From assembly GCA_035275065.1 (NCBI GenBank), contig DATENM010000027.1, forward strand, positions 17,498-81,497: a DNA stretch of 64,000 nucleotides, given 5' to 3'. Within the stretch, counting starts at the first letter, position 1. Each line of letters starts with the position of its first letter. The position numbers and the translations under genes were made by a program. The notes under the pieces are model-generated. The model was not told the DNA's origin and did no database searches. It saw nothing but the letters and a program-made list of their open reading frames with translations. Below, piece after piece: positions 9,005 to 18,319 of this stretch. The DNA is from Blastocatellia bacterium. Its GTDB lineage: Bacteria > Acidobacteriota > Blastocatellia > UBA7656.

Positions 9005-9628
9005 ATGCCAACCGCACGGCGCGTCGCGCAAACCAACGGCAAGTCCGAAGCCATCCTGCGGGCGGCGATCAAGGTCTTTGCGCGCAGCGGCTTTTTCAAC
9101 GCGAAGGTTGCCGATGTTGCTCGCGAGGCCGGCGTCGCCGACGGCACCGTCTACCTTTACTTCAAGAATAAAGATGACATCCTGGTGTCGATCTTCAATC
9201 ACGTCATGGACGAGGCGCTCGGCGCGGGCCGCCGCCGGCTCGACGAAGTCAGCGACCCGCGCGAAAAGCTCGAGCGCATCGTCCACGCACACCTCGACCG
9301 ACTGGGCCGCGACCGCGACCTGGCCATCGTCTTTCAGGTCGAGCTGCGCTCGTCTACTAAATTCATGGAGCAGTTTTCGGCAACCAAGATCAGCGAATAC
9401 CTCGACTTGATTCGCGGCGTCATTGAAGAGGGGCAGCGCGGCGGCTTCTTTCGCAAAGGCTTAAACACGACAATCGCCGCCAAGGTGTTGTTTGGGGCGC
9501 TCGACGAGATGGCAACCAACTGGGTCTTGAGCCGCCGGCGCTATAGCCTGATTTCGACCGCCGACTCGGTGATCGATCTGCTGCTGAACGGCCTGCAAGC
9601 CGCGCCGCCGCGCAAAGGTAACGGATGA
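9005..9628 (+). CDS. fadR: TetR-family transcriptional repressor, FadR-like
   Basis: A 207-residue TetR regulator. The N-terminal helix-turn-helix (about residues 12-58) reads ILRAAIKVFARSGFF...ADVAREAGVADGTVYLYFKNK, the classic TetR signature; the rest is the ligand-binding helical domain. The start is the ATG at 9005 preceded by GGAAAGGA. A GTG at 8966 is in frame but lies inside the operator, so it is rejected. Context (a perfect FadR-type operator immediately upstream, fadD overlapping its stop by 4 nt, then fadN, fadA, fadE) indicates a repressor of fatty acid degradation that senses long-chain acyl-CoA, as in Bacillus and Thermus. The ligand is inferred. Confidence 0.9.
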   Translation: MPTARRVAQTNGKSEAILRAAIKVFARSGFFNAKVADVAREAGVADGTVYLYFKNKDDILVSIFNHVMDEALGAGRRRLDEVSDPREKLERIVHAHLDRLGRDRDLAIVFQVELRSSTKFMEQFSATKISEYLDLIRGVIEEGQRGGFFRKGLNTTIAAKVLFGALDEMATNWVLSRRRYSLISTADSVIDLLLNGLQAAPPRKGNG

Positions 9629-11454
9629 CCGCAGAGCCACGCACACTGAACGAAGTTTTCAACCTTGCGGTCACGCGCTTCCGCGATGATGAATTCCTGC
9701 GCTTCAAGCGCGGCGGCGGGTGGCAATCGTTGACCTATGGCGAAGTGGCTCGCCGGGTCCGTGAGCTGGCGCTGGGGCTTATCCGGCATGGTATCGAGCG
9801 TGGTGACCGCGTCGCGATCTGGTCGGAGAATCGTCCGGAATGGAACTTGGCCGATCTGGCGACCCTGGCGACGGGCGCCGTAGACGTGCCGATCTATACC
9901 ACGCAGTCGCCCGATCAGGTCGAATACATTCTCAACGATTCGGCGGCGCGTGCCATCTTCGTTTCGGGCCCGTTCCTTGACAAGCTCCTGGAGTTGAAGC
10001 CGCAATTGCCGTCGCTTGAGTTGGTCTTCGTCTTTGACGAGCCGGCCACAGGCGGCGAAGCGGTAGTCCGCGCCGAAAGCCTGACGAACGCAGGCCGCGC
10101 GCTCTACGGCGAGCAGCCCGCCCTCTACGAAACACTTTGGCGGGCGGCGCAGCCCGAAGACCTGGCAACTCTGCTTTACACATCGGGGACGACCGGCGAC
10201 CCGAAAGGCGTGATGCTGACGCATAAGAATCTGACGGCCAACACGCTGTTGAGCTATCGCTGGAGCGCGCTCGAAAACCGGCGCGACCGTGTCCTGACCT
10301 ACCTGCCGTTCACACACATCTTCGAGCGCGCGATGTGGTATCTCTTCCTGTATGCCGGCGCGGTGGTTTCTTACGCAGAGAGCATTGACAGCGTCGCCGC
10401 CAATCTTGTCGAAGTCCGCCCGACGGTGATGACCAGCGTGCCGCGGATGTTCGAGAAGATCTATGCGCGCATCATCGAGCGCGGCCTCGGGGCAGGATTC
10501 CCGAAGAAGCAAATCTTTCTCTGGGCGCTCGGCGTAGGTCATGACTGGGCGGTGCGGCGTAATGAGGGGAGACCTGCGGGCTGGTGGCTATCCCTGCAAC
10601 ACCGCATTGCCGACAAGCTGGTCTTCAGCAAATGGCGCGAAGCAGTCGGCGGGCGGATTCGCGTTTTTATTTCGGGCGGCGCGCCGCTCGCCCCGGAGAT
10701 CGCCTATCTTTTCGCCGCCGCGGGCCTGCCGATCTTGCAAGGCTACGGCATGACCGAAACCTCGCCTTCGATCTCGTGCAACACCGAAACCCGGAATCGC
10801 ATTGGCACGGTCGGCCCTGTGCTTGACGGCGTAGAGGTGAAGATTGCCGACGACGGCGAAATCCTCGTCAAAGGCGACACGGTGATGAAGGGCTATTACA
10901 ACCGCCCCGCAGAGAATGCCGCGGCCTTTACCGAGGATGGCTGGCTGCGCACTGGCGACATCGGCCATCTCGATGAAGACGGGTTTCTGGTGATCACCGA
11001 CCGCAAGAAAGAGTTGATCAAGACGAGCGGCGGCAAGTACGTTGCGCCGCAGCGTGTCGAGAGCATGATCAAGTCTTCGCGCTTCGTCGCGCAGGTCTTC
11101 GTCGTCGGCAACGCTCGCAAGTTTCCAGCGGCCTTGATCGTGCCGAATCTGGAATTGCTGCGGAGCTACGCAGAGATGAAAGGAATCGAATACGAGTCGG
11201 ACAGCGACCTGCTGCGACATCCACGCATCATCGACCTGATGCAGCGCCAGGTGGACAAATACACTGCCGAGCTGGGCCAGTGGGAGAAGGTAAAGCGCGT
11301 CGCCTTGCTGGCCAAAGAGCTGACGATTGAATCAGGCGACCTGACGCCGACGCTGAAAGCGCGCCGCAGCGTCATCGAGAATCATTACGCCTCAGAGATT
11401 GATCGCCTATACGCAGACGACCGCAACCCGGTCACGGTGGCGGCGCGGCGCTAG
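9625..11454 (+). CDS. fadD: Long-chain fatty acyl-CoA synthetase (AMP-forming)
   Basis: Activates fatty acids to acyl-CoA through an acyl-adenylate, the entry step of beta-oxidation. 609 residues, the size of the FadD15/long-chain synthetase group. The P-loop-like AMP-binding motif LLYTSGTTGDPKGVMLTHKNL starts at about residue 185; GYGMTETSPSIS and WLRTGDIGHLDEDGFL are the A5 and A7 motifs, and TDRKKELIKTSGGKYVAPQ carries the hinge. The gene starts at an ATG that overlaps the repressor stop (ATGA), so the two are translationally coupled. No signal peptide. Confidence 0.92.
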   Translation: MTAEPRTLNEVFNLAVTRFRDDEFLRFKRGGGWQSLTYGEVARRVRELALGLIRHGIERGDRVAIWSENRPEWNLADLATLATGAVDVPIYTTQSPDQVEYILNDSAARAIFVSGPFLDKLLELKPQLPSLELVFVFDEPATGGEAVVRAESLTNAGRALYGEQPALYETLWRAAQPEDLATLLYTSGTTGDPKGVMLTHKNLTANTLLSYRWSALENRRDRVLTYLPFTHIFERAMWYLFLYAGAVVSYAESIDSVAANLVEVRPTVMTSVPRMFEKIYARIIERGLGAGFPKKQIFLWALGVGHDWAVRRNEGRPAGWWLSLQHRIADKLVFSKWREAVGGRIRVFISGGAPLAPEIAYLFAAAGLPILQGYGMTETSPSISCNTETRNRIGTVGPVLDGVEVKIADDGEILVKGDTVMKGYYNRPAENAAAFTEDGWLRTGDIGHLDEDGFLVITDRKKELIKTSGGKYVAPQRVESMIKSSRFVAQVFVVGNARKFPAALIVPNLELLRSYAEMKGIEYESDSDLLRHPRIIDLMQRQVDKYTAELGQWEKVKRVALLAKELTIESGDLTPTLKARRSVIENHYASEIDRLYADDRNPVTVAARR

Positions 11455-11489
11455 CGGGTTCTGCCGAATGTTTTTAGTGGAGAACGAAT

Positions 11490-13895
11490 GTGAGCTACAA
11501 AATCAATAAAGTTGCCGTGCTGGGGGCGGGGACGATGGGCGCGCAGATCGCCGCGCACTTTGCCAACGCCGGAGTTGAAGTGTTGCTGCTTGACATGTCG
11601 CCCGCCGAGTTGGCCGCGCAAGAAGCCAAGCGCGGGCTAACGCTCGACAGCCGGGCGGTGCGCAACCGCATCGTCAATGGCGGGTTCGAGGCGGCGCGAA
11701 AGATCAAGCCGGCGGCTTTCTTCGCCGCTTCAGTCGCGGGTCTGATAACGACCGGGAATTATACGGATGACCTTGAAAAGCTGGCGGGGGTGGATTGGAT
11801 CGTTGAAGCCATCGTCGAAAAGCTCGACATCAAGCGCGACCTCTATGCGCAGGTTGAAGCGCATCGGCGGCCCGGCACGATTGTCACCTCAAACACTTCG
11901 GGCCTGCCCATCGCCGCGCTGGCCGAAGGGCGCAGTGAAGACTTTCGCCGCCATTTTCTCGGCACGCACTTCTTCAACCCGCCGCGCTACCTGAAGCTGT
12001 TAGAGATCATTCCGACGCCCGACACCGCGGCAGAAGTCACAAGCCTTGTCGCTGACTTCTGTGACCGCCGTCTCGGGAAGGGAATCGTTTACGCGAAAGA
12101 CACGCCGAACTTCATCGCCAATCGCATCGCCTCGTTCAGCTCGCTGAATGCCATTCGCGTCATGCTCGACGGCGAATATTCGATTGAAGAAGTGGATGCG
12201 ATGACCGGCCCGCTGATCGGGCGCCCGAAATCCGCGTCCTTTCGCACGACTGACATCGTCGGCCTCGACACGGCGCTTTATGTCGCCGAGAACCTCTACC
12301 CGATGGTGCCGCATGACGAGAAGCGTGACGCGCTGGTGCCGCCGGACTTTCTCCGCGAGATGGTCAAGCGCGGCTGGGTAGGCAACAAAGCCGGCCAGGG
12401 CTTTTACAAGCGCGTCAAAGGCGAAGGCGGGAAGACGGAGTACTGGGTCATCGATTACAAAACCCTCGAATACCGCCCGGCTGAAAAAGTCCGCCAGCCG
12501 GCCATCGAAGCCGCCAGGGCGATAGACAATAAAGCCGAGCGCATCCGCACGTTGATCTATGGCAAAGATCGCGTCGGCGAGTTTCTCTGGAAGACGATCA
12601 GCGCCAACCTCATCTATGCCGCGAACCGCATCCCTGAGATCAGCGACGACATCCTGAACATCGATAACGCCGTGCGCTGGGGCTTTAATTATGACCTCGG
12701 CCCCTTCGAGCTGTGGGATGTGATCGGCGTCGAAAAGTCTGTCGCGCGCATGCGAGAAGACGGTGAGACGATCCCGCCGCTGGTCGAGAAGCTGCTCGCT
12801 TCAGGCAAGTCGAGCTTCTATGAACGCCGCGAAGGTCGCACCTATTACTTCGACCTTGAATCGGGCGATTATCGAGAAGCGCCGCAGCAATCGGGGGTGT
12901 TGATTCTCAAGTCGCTCAAGGAGCGCCAGCGGGTCATCAAGAAGAATGGCGCGGCGTCGCTGATAGACATCGGCGATGGCGTCGCTTGCCTGGAGTTTCA
13001 CTCAAAGATGAACGCCATCGGCGCCGACACCGTGGCGATGATGAATTCCGCGGTCAAAGAGGTCGGTGAGAACTTCGAGGCGCTGGTCATTGGTAATCAG
13101 GCGGAGAACTTCTCGGTCGGCGCCAATATCATGTTGCTGCTGCTCGGCATTCAGGAAGGCGAGTGGGACGAGATCGGCATGTCCGTGCGGCAGTTCCAGA
13201 ACGCCAATATGAATCTGCGCTATTCGGCGAAGCCCGTCGTCGTGGCGACGCACGGCATGGCGCTCGGCGGCGGCTGCGAAGTGACGATGCACGGTGACCG
13301 AGCGCGAGCGGCGGCTGAAACCTACCTGGGTCTGGTTGAAGTCGGCGTCGGCTTGATCCCCGCGGGCGGCGGCGTCAAAGAACTGGTGCTGCGCGCCACT
13401 GAAGGCGCGGCTTCTGGCGGTGACCTCTTTGCCCGCATCCGCAAGGTGTCGGAAACGATTGCGACGGCGAAGGTATCAACCAGCGCTTTCGAGGCGCGCG
13501 AGCTTGGCTTCTTGCGTGACACTGACCCGATCACGATGAACCGTGACCGCTTGATCGAAGACGCCAAGCAGACGGCCCTGGCGATGGTGCGCGAAGGCTA
13601 CGTCGCGCCGCACCCGCGCACAGACATTCCGGTGCTGGGCGAAGCGGCGCTCGCGCCCATTAAGCTGGCGATTCACATGATGGTGCGCGGCGGCTACATC
13701 AGCGAATATGACGCGCACGTCGCCCGTAAGCTGGCTTACATTATCACCGGCGGCGATCTGACGCACGCCGCGCAGGTGAGCGAGCAATACCTGCTCGACC
13801 TGGAGCGCGAAGCGTTCGTGTCGCTGTGCGGCGAGCGCAAGACGCAGGAGCGCATTCAGCACATGCTGAAGACCGGCAAGCCGCTGCGCAACTGA
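11490..13895 (+). CDS. fadN: 3-hydroxyacyl-CoA dehydrogenase / enoyl-CoA hydratase (FadN type)
   Basis: Bifunctional beta-oxidation enzyme of 801 residues. The NAD-binding 3-hydroxyacyl-CoA dehydrogenase is N-terminal (AVLGAGTMGAQIAAHFANAG at residue 10, then NTSGLPI and GTHFFNPPRY). The crotonase domain is C-terminal (about 490-700; GGGCEVTMHGDR is the oxyanion-hole region). This order is that of Bacillus FadN and the reverse of E. coli FadB. The start is a GTG at 11490 with GGAGA upstream. Followed by thiolase and acyl-CoA dehydrogenase genes in the Bacillus fadNAE order. The sequence GTCTGATAACG at 11740-11750 inside the gene equals the intergenic motif described elsewhere in the window; here it encodes GLITT. 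Confidence 0.95.
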   Translation: MSYKINKVAVLGAGTMGAQIAAHFANAGVEVLLLDMSPAELAAQEAKRGLTLDSRAVRNRIVNGGFEAARKIKPAAFFAASVAGLITTGNYTDDLEKLAGVDWIVEAIVEKLDIKRDLYAQVEAHRRPGTIVTSNTSGLPIAALAEGRSEDFRRHFLGTHFFNPPRYLKLLEIIPTPDTAAEVTSLVADFCDRRLGKGIVYAKDTPNFIANRIASFSSLNAIRVMLDGEYSIEEVDAMTGPLIGRPKSASFRTTDIVGLDTALYVAENLYPMVPHDEKRDALVPPDFLREMVKRGWVGNKAGQGFYKRVKGEGGKTEYWVIDYKTLEYRPAEKVRQPAIEAARAIDNKAERIRTLIYGKDRVGEFLWKTISANLIYAANRIPEISDDILNIDNAVRWGFNYDLGPFELWDVIGVEKSVARMREDGETIPPLVEKLLASGKSSFYERREGRTYYFDLESGDYREAPQQSGVLILKSLKERQRVIKKNGAASLIDIGDGVACLEFHSKMNAIGADTVAMMNSAVKEVGENFEALVIGNQAENFSVGANIMLLLLGIQEGEWDEIGMSVRQFQNANMNLRYSAKPVVVATHGMALGGGCEVTMHGDRARAAAETYLGLVEVGVGLIPAGGGVKELVLRATEGAASGGDLFARIRKVSETIATAKVSTSAFEARELGFLRDTDPITMNRDRLIEDAKQTALAMVREGYVAPHPRTDIPVLGEAALAPIKLAIHMMVRGGYISEYDAHVARKLAYIITGGDLTHAAQVSEQYLLDLEREAFVSLCGERKTQERIQHMLKTGKPLRN

Positions 13896-13944
13896 GCCGG
13901 CGGGGCGCTTTGCCGACCGGCGGCGGCCGCCAGCCGCGACTCCC

Positions 13945-13960
13945 GTCTGATAACGTTTCT
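13945..13960 (+). repeat. GTCTGATAACGTTTCT motif, copy 1
   Basis: Sixteen-nt sequence in the 123-nt gap between fadN and fadA, identical to copy 2 at 34407. It belongs to a set of seven intergenic copies sharing the core GTCTGATAA. Confidence 0.6.
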
Positions 13961-14018
13961 AATTTGCATGGGTTGGTTTTACGAGAAGAAAACCGCAAGC
14001 AGGATTGGAGAGGAAGCA

Positions 14019-15200
14019 ATGAAAGAAGCAGTGATTGTTTCAGCGGCGCGGACCGCCGTCGGCAAAGCGCCGCGCGGCACTCTGAAAGACACGCGGCCCG
14101 ACGACATGGCGGCGGCGGCAATCAAGGCGGCGCTTGAGCGAGCGCCCGGACTCGACCCGGCATTGGTCGAAGACGTGGTGATGGGCTGCGCGACTCCGGA
14201 AGCCGAGGCGGGCATGAATGTTGCCCGGCAGGCAGGCTGGCTGGCGGGGCTGCCGAAAGAAACATCGGCGGTGACGATCAACCGTTTCTGCTCGTCTGGC
14301 CTGCAAGCCATCGCCTTTGCCGCCGAGCGCATTATGGCCGGCTGGGCAGACTGTGTCGTTGCCGGCGGCACCGAAACGATGAGCATGATTCCGATGGGCG
14401 GCCACACGATTCGCCCGAACCCGACGCTCGTCGAGCAATGGCCGGATTACTTCTTGAATATGGGATTGACGGCAGAGAACCTGGCGCAGAAGTATTCCAT
14501 CTCGCGCCAGGAGGCCGACGAGTTCTCGCTCGTCAGCCATCAAAAGGCTGTCGAAGCCATTCAATCCGGCAGGTTCAAAGAAGAGATTACGCCGCTCCAG
14601 GTTCATAACGTCGAGCTCGACACAAAAGGCAAGCGCGCGGTCAAAGAATTTACTTTCGATACCGACGAAGGGCCGCGCGCCGACACTTCGCTCGACGCGT
14701 TAGGCAAACTGCGACCGGCCTTTCACGCGCGCGGCACAGTGACGGCGGGCAACTCTTCGCAGACTTCAGACGGCGCGGCGGCGGCTATTGTCATGTCTTC
14801 TGACAAGGCCGGTGATCTTGGGCTGAAGCCGATGGCGCGATTTGTCGCCTATGCCACGGCCGGCGTCTCGCCTGATTACATGGGCATCGGGCCTGTGGCG
14901 GCGGTGCCGAAAGCCTTGCGAATCGCCGGCCTGACGCTCGATCAGATCGACCTCATCGAGCTGAACGAAGCCTTCGCGGCGCAGGCACTCGCCGTCATCA
15001 AAGAGCTTGGCATCAACCGGGACCGTGTGAATGTCAATGGCGGCGCGGTGGCGCTCGGCCACCCGCTCGGCTGCACCGGCGCCAAGCTGACGGCGACCAT
15101 CCTGCACGAGATGCGCCGTCGCAACGCCCGCTATGGCCTGGTGACCATGTGTGTCGGCGGCGGCATGGGCGCGGCAGGCATTTTTGAATTGTTAAATTAG
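14019..15200 (+). CDS. fadA: Acetyl-CoA acyltransferase (3-ketoacyl-CoA thiolase)
   Basis: Catalyses the last, thiolytic step of beta-oxidation. 393 residues, normal thiolase length. Nucleophile Cys91 is in [11 protein letters not shown]; the catalytic His is in [18 protein letters not shown] and the second Cys in [12 protein letters not shown] near the C-terminus. The start is ATG at 14019, with GGAGAGGA about 7 nt upstream; an upstream in-frame ATG at 13968 lacks such a site. It lies between fadN and fadE and is probably on the same transcript. Confidence 0.95.
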   Translation: MKEAVIVSAARTAVGKAPRGTLKDTRPDDMAAAAIKAALERAPGLDPALVEDVVMGCATPEAEAGMNVARQAGWLAGLPKETSAVTINRFCSSGLQAIAFAAERIMAGWADCVVAGGTETMSMIPMGGHTIRPNPTLVEQWPDYFLNMGLTAENLAQKYSISRQEADEFSLVSHQKAVEAIQSGRFKEEITPLQVHNVELDTKGKRAVKEFTFDTDEGPRADTSLDALGKLRPAFHARGTVTAGNSSQTSDGAAAAIVMSSDKAGDLGLKPMARFVAYATAGVSPDYMGIGPVAAVPKALRIAGLTLDQIDLIELNEAFAAQALAVIKELGINRDRVNVNGGAVALGHPLGCTGAKLTATILHEMRRRNARYGLVTMCVGGGMGAAGIFELLN

Positions 15201-15208
15201 ACCAACAA

Positions 15209-15349
15209 CCGAATTCGATTTTGGATTTTGGATTGCCGATTTTGGATTGAGGGACAGAGCGCATGGCATTGTCCGAACTTTCCGCCAATCCAAAATCCAA
15301 AATCGCCGGCGCGAAGCGCCAAGCTATGAAAATCCAAAATCGAATTCGG
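15209..15349. repeat. Palindromic CCAAAAT-heptad element (copy 1 of a two-copy family)
   Basis: A 141-bp element between fadA and fadE with 19-bp terminal inverted repeats (15209-15227 and 15331-15349). Inside the arms ATTTTGG/CCAAAAT is repeated at 7-nt steps. Its right half contains a GC-rich hairpin (CGCCGGCGCG-AGCGCC) followed by AAGCTATGAAAATC. The same module, with few changes, is found at 49275-49322 and, inverted, at 49183-49230. The fadE ribosome site starts about 11 nt after the element. Confidence 0.85.
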
Positions 15350-15372
15350 TCATGTACGAAGGAGATAAGGTG

Positions 15373-17160
15373 ATGACCAGACCGGCTGAATCGAAGAGAG
15401 TGTTACGCGGCGGCAGCTTCATCCTTGAAGACCATCGCCCTGAAGATATTTTCACACCAGAAGAGCTCAGCGACGAAATGCGCATGATCGGCCAGACGGC
15501 GGCAGAGTTTTTTGAGAAAGAGGTCTTGCCGCTCGACGCCGAGATCGAATCGAAATCCTATGCGGTGCATCGCTCGCTGCTCGCCAAGGCGGGCGAGTTG
15601 GGCCTGTTGGGAATAGACATCCCTGAGCAGTACGGCGGCGCGGGGCTTGATTTGCTCGCCTCGCTGGTGGCTTCCGAGAATCTTTCGGGACAGGCGTCGT
15701 TTTCAGGCTCGCTCGGCGCGCACACCACCATCGGCACGCTGCCGATTGTCTATTTCGGCAACGACGAGCAGAAGAGCAAGTACCTGCCGAAGCTGGCCAC
15801 TGGCGAATGGGTCGGCGCTTATGCGTTGACTGAATCCGGCTCCGGCTCGGACGCGCTGGCGGCAAAGACGACGGCGCGGCTTTCCGAAGACGGCAAGCAT
15901 TACCTGCTCAACGGTCAGAAGATGTGGATCACCAACGCCGGCTTCGCCGATGTTTTCGTCGTCTTTGCGAAGGTGGACGGCGACAAGTTCACAGGCTTCA
16001 TCGTCGAGCGCACCTTCCCCGGCGTGACGATTGCGCCGGAGGAACACAAGATGGGGCTCAACGGCTCTTCGACCTGCGCAGTGAATCTCGAAGACGCCCA
16101 GGTTCCCGTCGAAAACGTCCTCGGCGAGATCGGCAAAGGCCACCAGATCGCCTTCAACATTCTCAACATCGGCCGCCTGAAGCTCGGCGTCAGCTCGATT
16201 GCCGGCGTCAAGCGGCTCACCGGCATCGCCACGGAATACGCCAGGCAGCGCCATCAATTCGGCGTGCCCATCGCTTCGTTCGGGCTCATCAAGCAGAAGC
16301 TCGCCGAGATGGCGATTCGCGCTTACGTCGCCGAGTGCACGATCTATCGCACCGTCGGCATGATCGAAGAGGCGCTCGCCTCTGTGGATCGCAACGTCCC
16401 GAAGGAAGCCTTGAAAGCCATCGAAGATTACGCCGTCGAATGCTCGGCGATTAAGGTGATCGGCAGCGAGTACCTTAGCTATGCCTGCGACGAGGCAGTG
16501 CAGGTCTTTGGCGGCAACGGCTACAGCAGTGATTATCCGGTCGAGCGCGCCTACCGCGACGCCCGCATCGCGCGCATCTATGAAGGCACCAACGAGATCA
16601 ACCGCCTGATCATTGCCGGCCAGTTTTTGCGCCGCGCCGCCAAAGGCGAGAACACACTCTTTGCGGCAGCCAAGAAGTTACAGGAAGAGATGCTCAGCCC
16701 GTCGCTGCCTGAAGAGTTGCCGGAGACGGTCTTCGCGGCGGAGCGCCAGGCGCTCGAAAACTGCAAGAAAGCGGTTGTCGCCGTTCTCGGCTCGGTGGCT
16801 CTGCGCTATCGCGATAAGGCGACCGAACAGCAAGAGATACTCGCCGCCGCTAGCGACATGATTATGGATGTCTTCGCAATGGAGAGCGCCATCATGAGAA
16901 CCGAGAAGGCGATTTCTTTGAAGGGCGAAGCCAGTTGCGGTTTGCAGATTGACGCGACCCGCGTGTTTGCCAATGATGCCGTTCAGCGAGTTGAGCAGCG
17001 CGCCAAGACGGCCATCGCCGCGATGAGCGAAGGCGACGACTTGCGCATGATGATGGGCGTGTTGCGCCGCTACATGAAGTTCATGCCGGTCAACACCGTC
17101 GCGGCACGCCGCCGCATTGCCGACGCCGTGATCGAAGCGGGCCGGTATAACTTGTCTTAG
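15373..17160 (+). CDS. fadE: Acyl-CoA dehydrogenase (FadE type)
   Basis: FAD-dependent first oxidation of acyl-CoA. 595 residues, close to Bacillus FadE and longer than the about 380-residue classical family because of a C-terminal helical extension (about 420-595). Family marks: AYALTESGSGSDALA (FAD/substrate loop), MWITNAGFADVFVVFAKV, HQFGVPIASFGLIK, and RIYEGTNEINRLI with the usual base region. The start is ATG at 15373 behind GGAGATAAGG. Last gene of the fad operon; electrons presumably go to ETF, whose genes are not in the window. Confidence 0.94.
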   Translation: MTRPAESKRVLRGGSFILEDHRPEDIFTPEELSDEMRMIGQTAAEFFEKEVLPLDAEIESKSYAVHRSLLAKAGELGLLGIDIPEQYGGAGLDLLASLVASENLSGQASFSGSLGAHTTIGTLPIVYFGNDEQKSKYLPKLATGEWVGAYALTESGSGSDALAAKTTARLSEDGKHYLLNGQKMWITNAGFADVFVVFAKVDGDKFTGFIVERTFPGVTIAPEEHKMGLNGSSTCAVNLEDAQVPVENVLGEIGKGHQIAFNILNIGRLKLGVSSIAGVKRLTGIATEYARQRHQFGVPIASFGLIKQKLAEMAIRAYVAECTIYRTVGMIEEALASVDRNVPKEALKAIEDYAVECSAIKVIGSEYLSYACDEAVQVFGGNGYSSDYPVERAYRDARIARIYEGTNEINRLIIAGQFLRRAAKGENTLFAAAKKLQEEMLSPSLPEELPETVFAAERQALENCKKAVVAVLGSVALRYRDKATEQQEILAAASDMIMDVFAMESAIMRTEKAISLKGEASCGLQIDATRVFANDAVQRVEQRAKTAIAAMSEGDDLRMMMGVLRRYMKFMPVNTVAARRRIADAVIEAGRYNLS

Positions 17161-17171
17161 TGAACAAGGAA

Positions 17172-17300
17172 GCAGGAGGCAGGAGGCAGGAGGCAGGAAG
17201 CGGTAGGCAGCCATTGATCGTTAGTCGTTACTTGAAGCAAGTCGACTAGACAGTTCGCATATCCTCTGGGCTGCCTCCTGCCTCCTGCCTCCTGCCTCCT
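17172..17300. repeat. Palindrome with AGGCAGG heptad arms
   Basis: Left arm 17172-17197 is AGGCAGG repeated with a 7-nt period; right arm 17271-17300 is CCTGCCT in the same period, so the arms pair over more than 20 bp around a 73-nt centre. It follows fadE and precedes the MBL hydrolase gene. It may act as a transcript-end hairpin but lacks a T-tract. Confidence 0.85.
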
Positions 17301-17326
17301 CACTCTGCCCGACTTACTCAATCGCT

Positions 17327-18271
17327 ATGAAAGTTCATCGCATCATCGTTCCCACCCCTTTTTACGTCGGGCCGGTCAATGTCTATTTGATCGAGGAAGA
17401 GCCGCTAACCTTGATCGATGCCGGGCCGCGCGATGAGGCATCGCTGGCGGCCTTGCGCGCAGGGCTGCGCGAGCTTGGCTACAATTTCTCTGACATCCGC
17501 CGGATCATCATCTCGCATGCGCACGCAGACCATTATGGGCTGGCGCAACGCGTCCAGGAAGAATCAAAGGCGACCGTGATGATTCACGAGTGGGACGCGC
17601 CGGCTGTATCGCACACGACGGATTATCAAGCCTATCGTGAGTTGCTGGCGACGGCAGGGGTGCCGCGCGAATTGATTGCGCGGATGGAAGCGGGATATGA
17701 AAAATTCAAAGGCTATGCCTACCCGCTCAGCGAAGTCGAAACCCTGAAAGACGGGGATGAGATTCTGTTTGCCAAAGAGAGCCTGACGGTGGCGCATACG
17801 CCGGGGCACACGCCGGGCTCGATCTGTCTGGTGCGCACCAGCAACCGACTGGTTTTTTCTTCGGACACGGTGCTCAAGAATATCACGCCTAACCCTGTGC
17901 TCAGTCCCGACCCGATAGATGAGAAGCGGCGCTTTCAATCGCTCGGCGAGTATCTGGTATCACTGGCCCGGCTGCGGTCGCTGGCGCCGACGGTGCTGAA
18001 GGGTGGGCACGGCGACGATGTCAGCGATTATAACGAGCACTTTCATCGCCTCTATCGCTTCACTGAGTTGCGACAAACCAAGGTTATGGGATTGGTGCCC
18101 GAGGGCGGAACGACCGCCTGGGAAGCTTCTTTACGCTTGTTCCCCGATGCCGCCGGCTATCATCGCTTCCTCGCCCTGTCAGAGACGGTCGCGCACCTCG
18201 ATTATGCTGTTGCCGAGAACCGCCTGGCGATGGCGCGCAAGGATGGATTAGACGTCTACAGTCCATTGTGA
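17327..18271 (+). CDS. MBL-fold metallo-hydrolase
   Basis: Metallo-beta-lactamase-fold hydrolase of 314 residues with the metal motif ISHAHADHYG (HxHxDH, about residue 66), a second-metal histidine in HTPGHTPGSICLV, the Asp in VFSSDTVLKN and a late His in LKGGHGDDV. The C-terminal extension resembles the LACTB2/RNase-like and thioesterase-like members, but the substrate cannot be assigned. Placed 166 nt after the fad operon and 48 nt before an aryl-CoA-ligase-like gene, which makes a thioester hydrolase role attractive but unproven. Cytoplasmic, as no signal peptide is present. Confidence 0.85.
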   Translation: MKVHRIIVPTPFYVGPVNVYLIEEEPLTLIDAGPRDEASLAALRAGLRELGYNFSDIRRIIISHAHADHYGLAQRVQEESKATVMIHEWDAPAVSHTTDYQAYRELLATAGVPRELIARMEAGYEKFKGYAYPLSEVETLKDGDEILFAKESLTVAHTPGHTPGSICLVRTSNRLVFSSDTVLKNITPNPVLSPDPIDEKRRFQSLGEYLVSLARLRSLAPTVLKGGHGDDVSDYNEHFHRLYRFTELRQTKVMGLVPEGGTTAWEASLRLFPDAAGYHRFLALSETVAHLDYAVAENRLAMARKDGLDVYSPL

Positions 18272-18304
18272 GGGCGCTGCCTGGAAGACGGCGACGGCCT
18301 GGCA

Positions 18305-18310
18305 TATAAT
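18305..18310 (+). promoter_or_regulatory. TATAAT box 9 nt before the CoA-ligase start
   Basis: A perfect -10 hexamer ends 9 nt before the ATG at 18320, and no Shine-Dalgarno sequence is present. The -35 position (18282-18287, TGGAAG) is poor. If used, the transcript would be essentially leaderless. Confidence 0.35.
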
Positions 18311-18319
18311 CGCGGCGCT

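Noticed and set aside
10804..10826. Sigma-54 -24/-12-like sequence (TTGGCACGG...GTGC)
   Set aside because: Lies inside fadD coding sequence with wrong spacing to any gene start; a codon coincidence.
17172..17300. CRISPR-like repeat array
   Set aside because: The repeats are 7-bp words without unique spacers and form opposing arms; no cas genes nearby.
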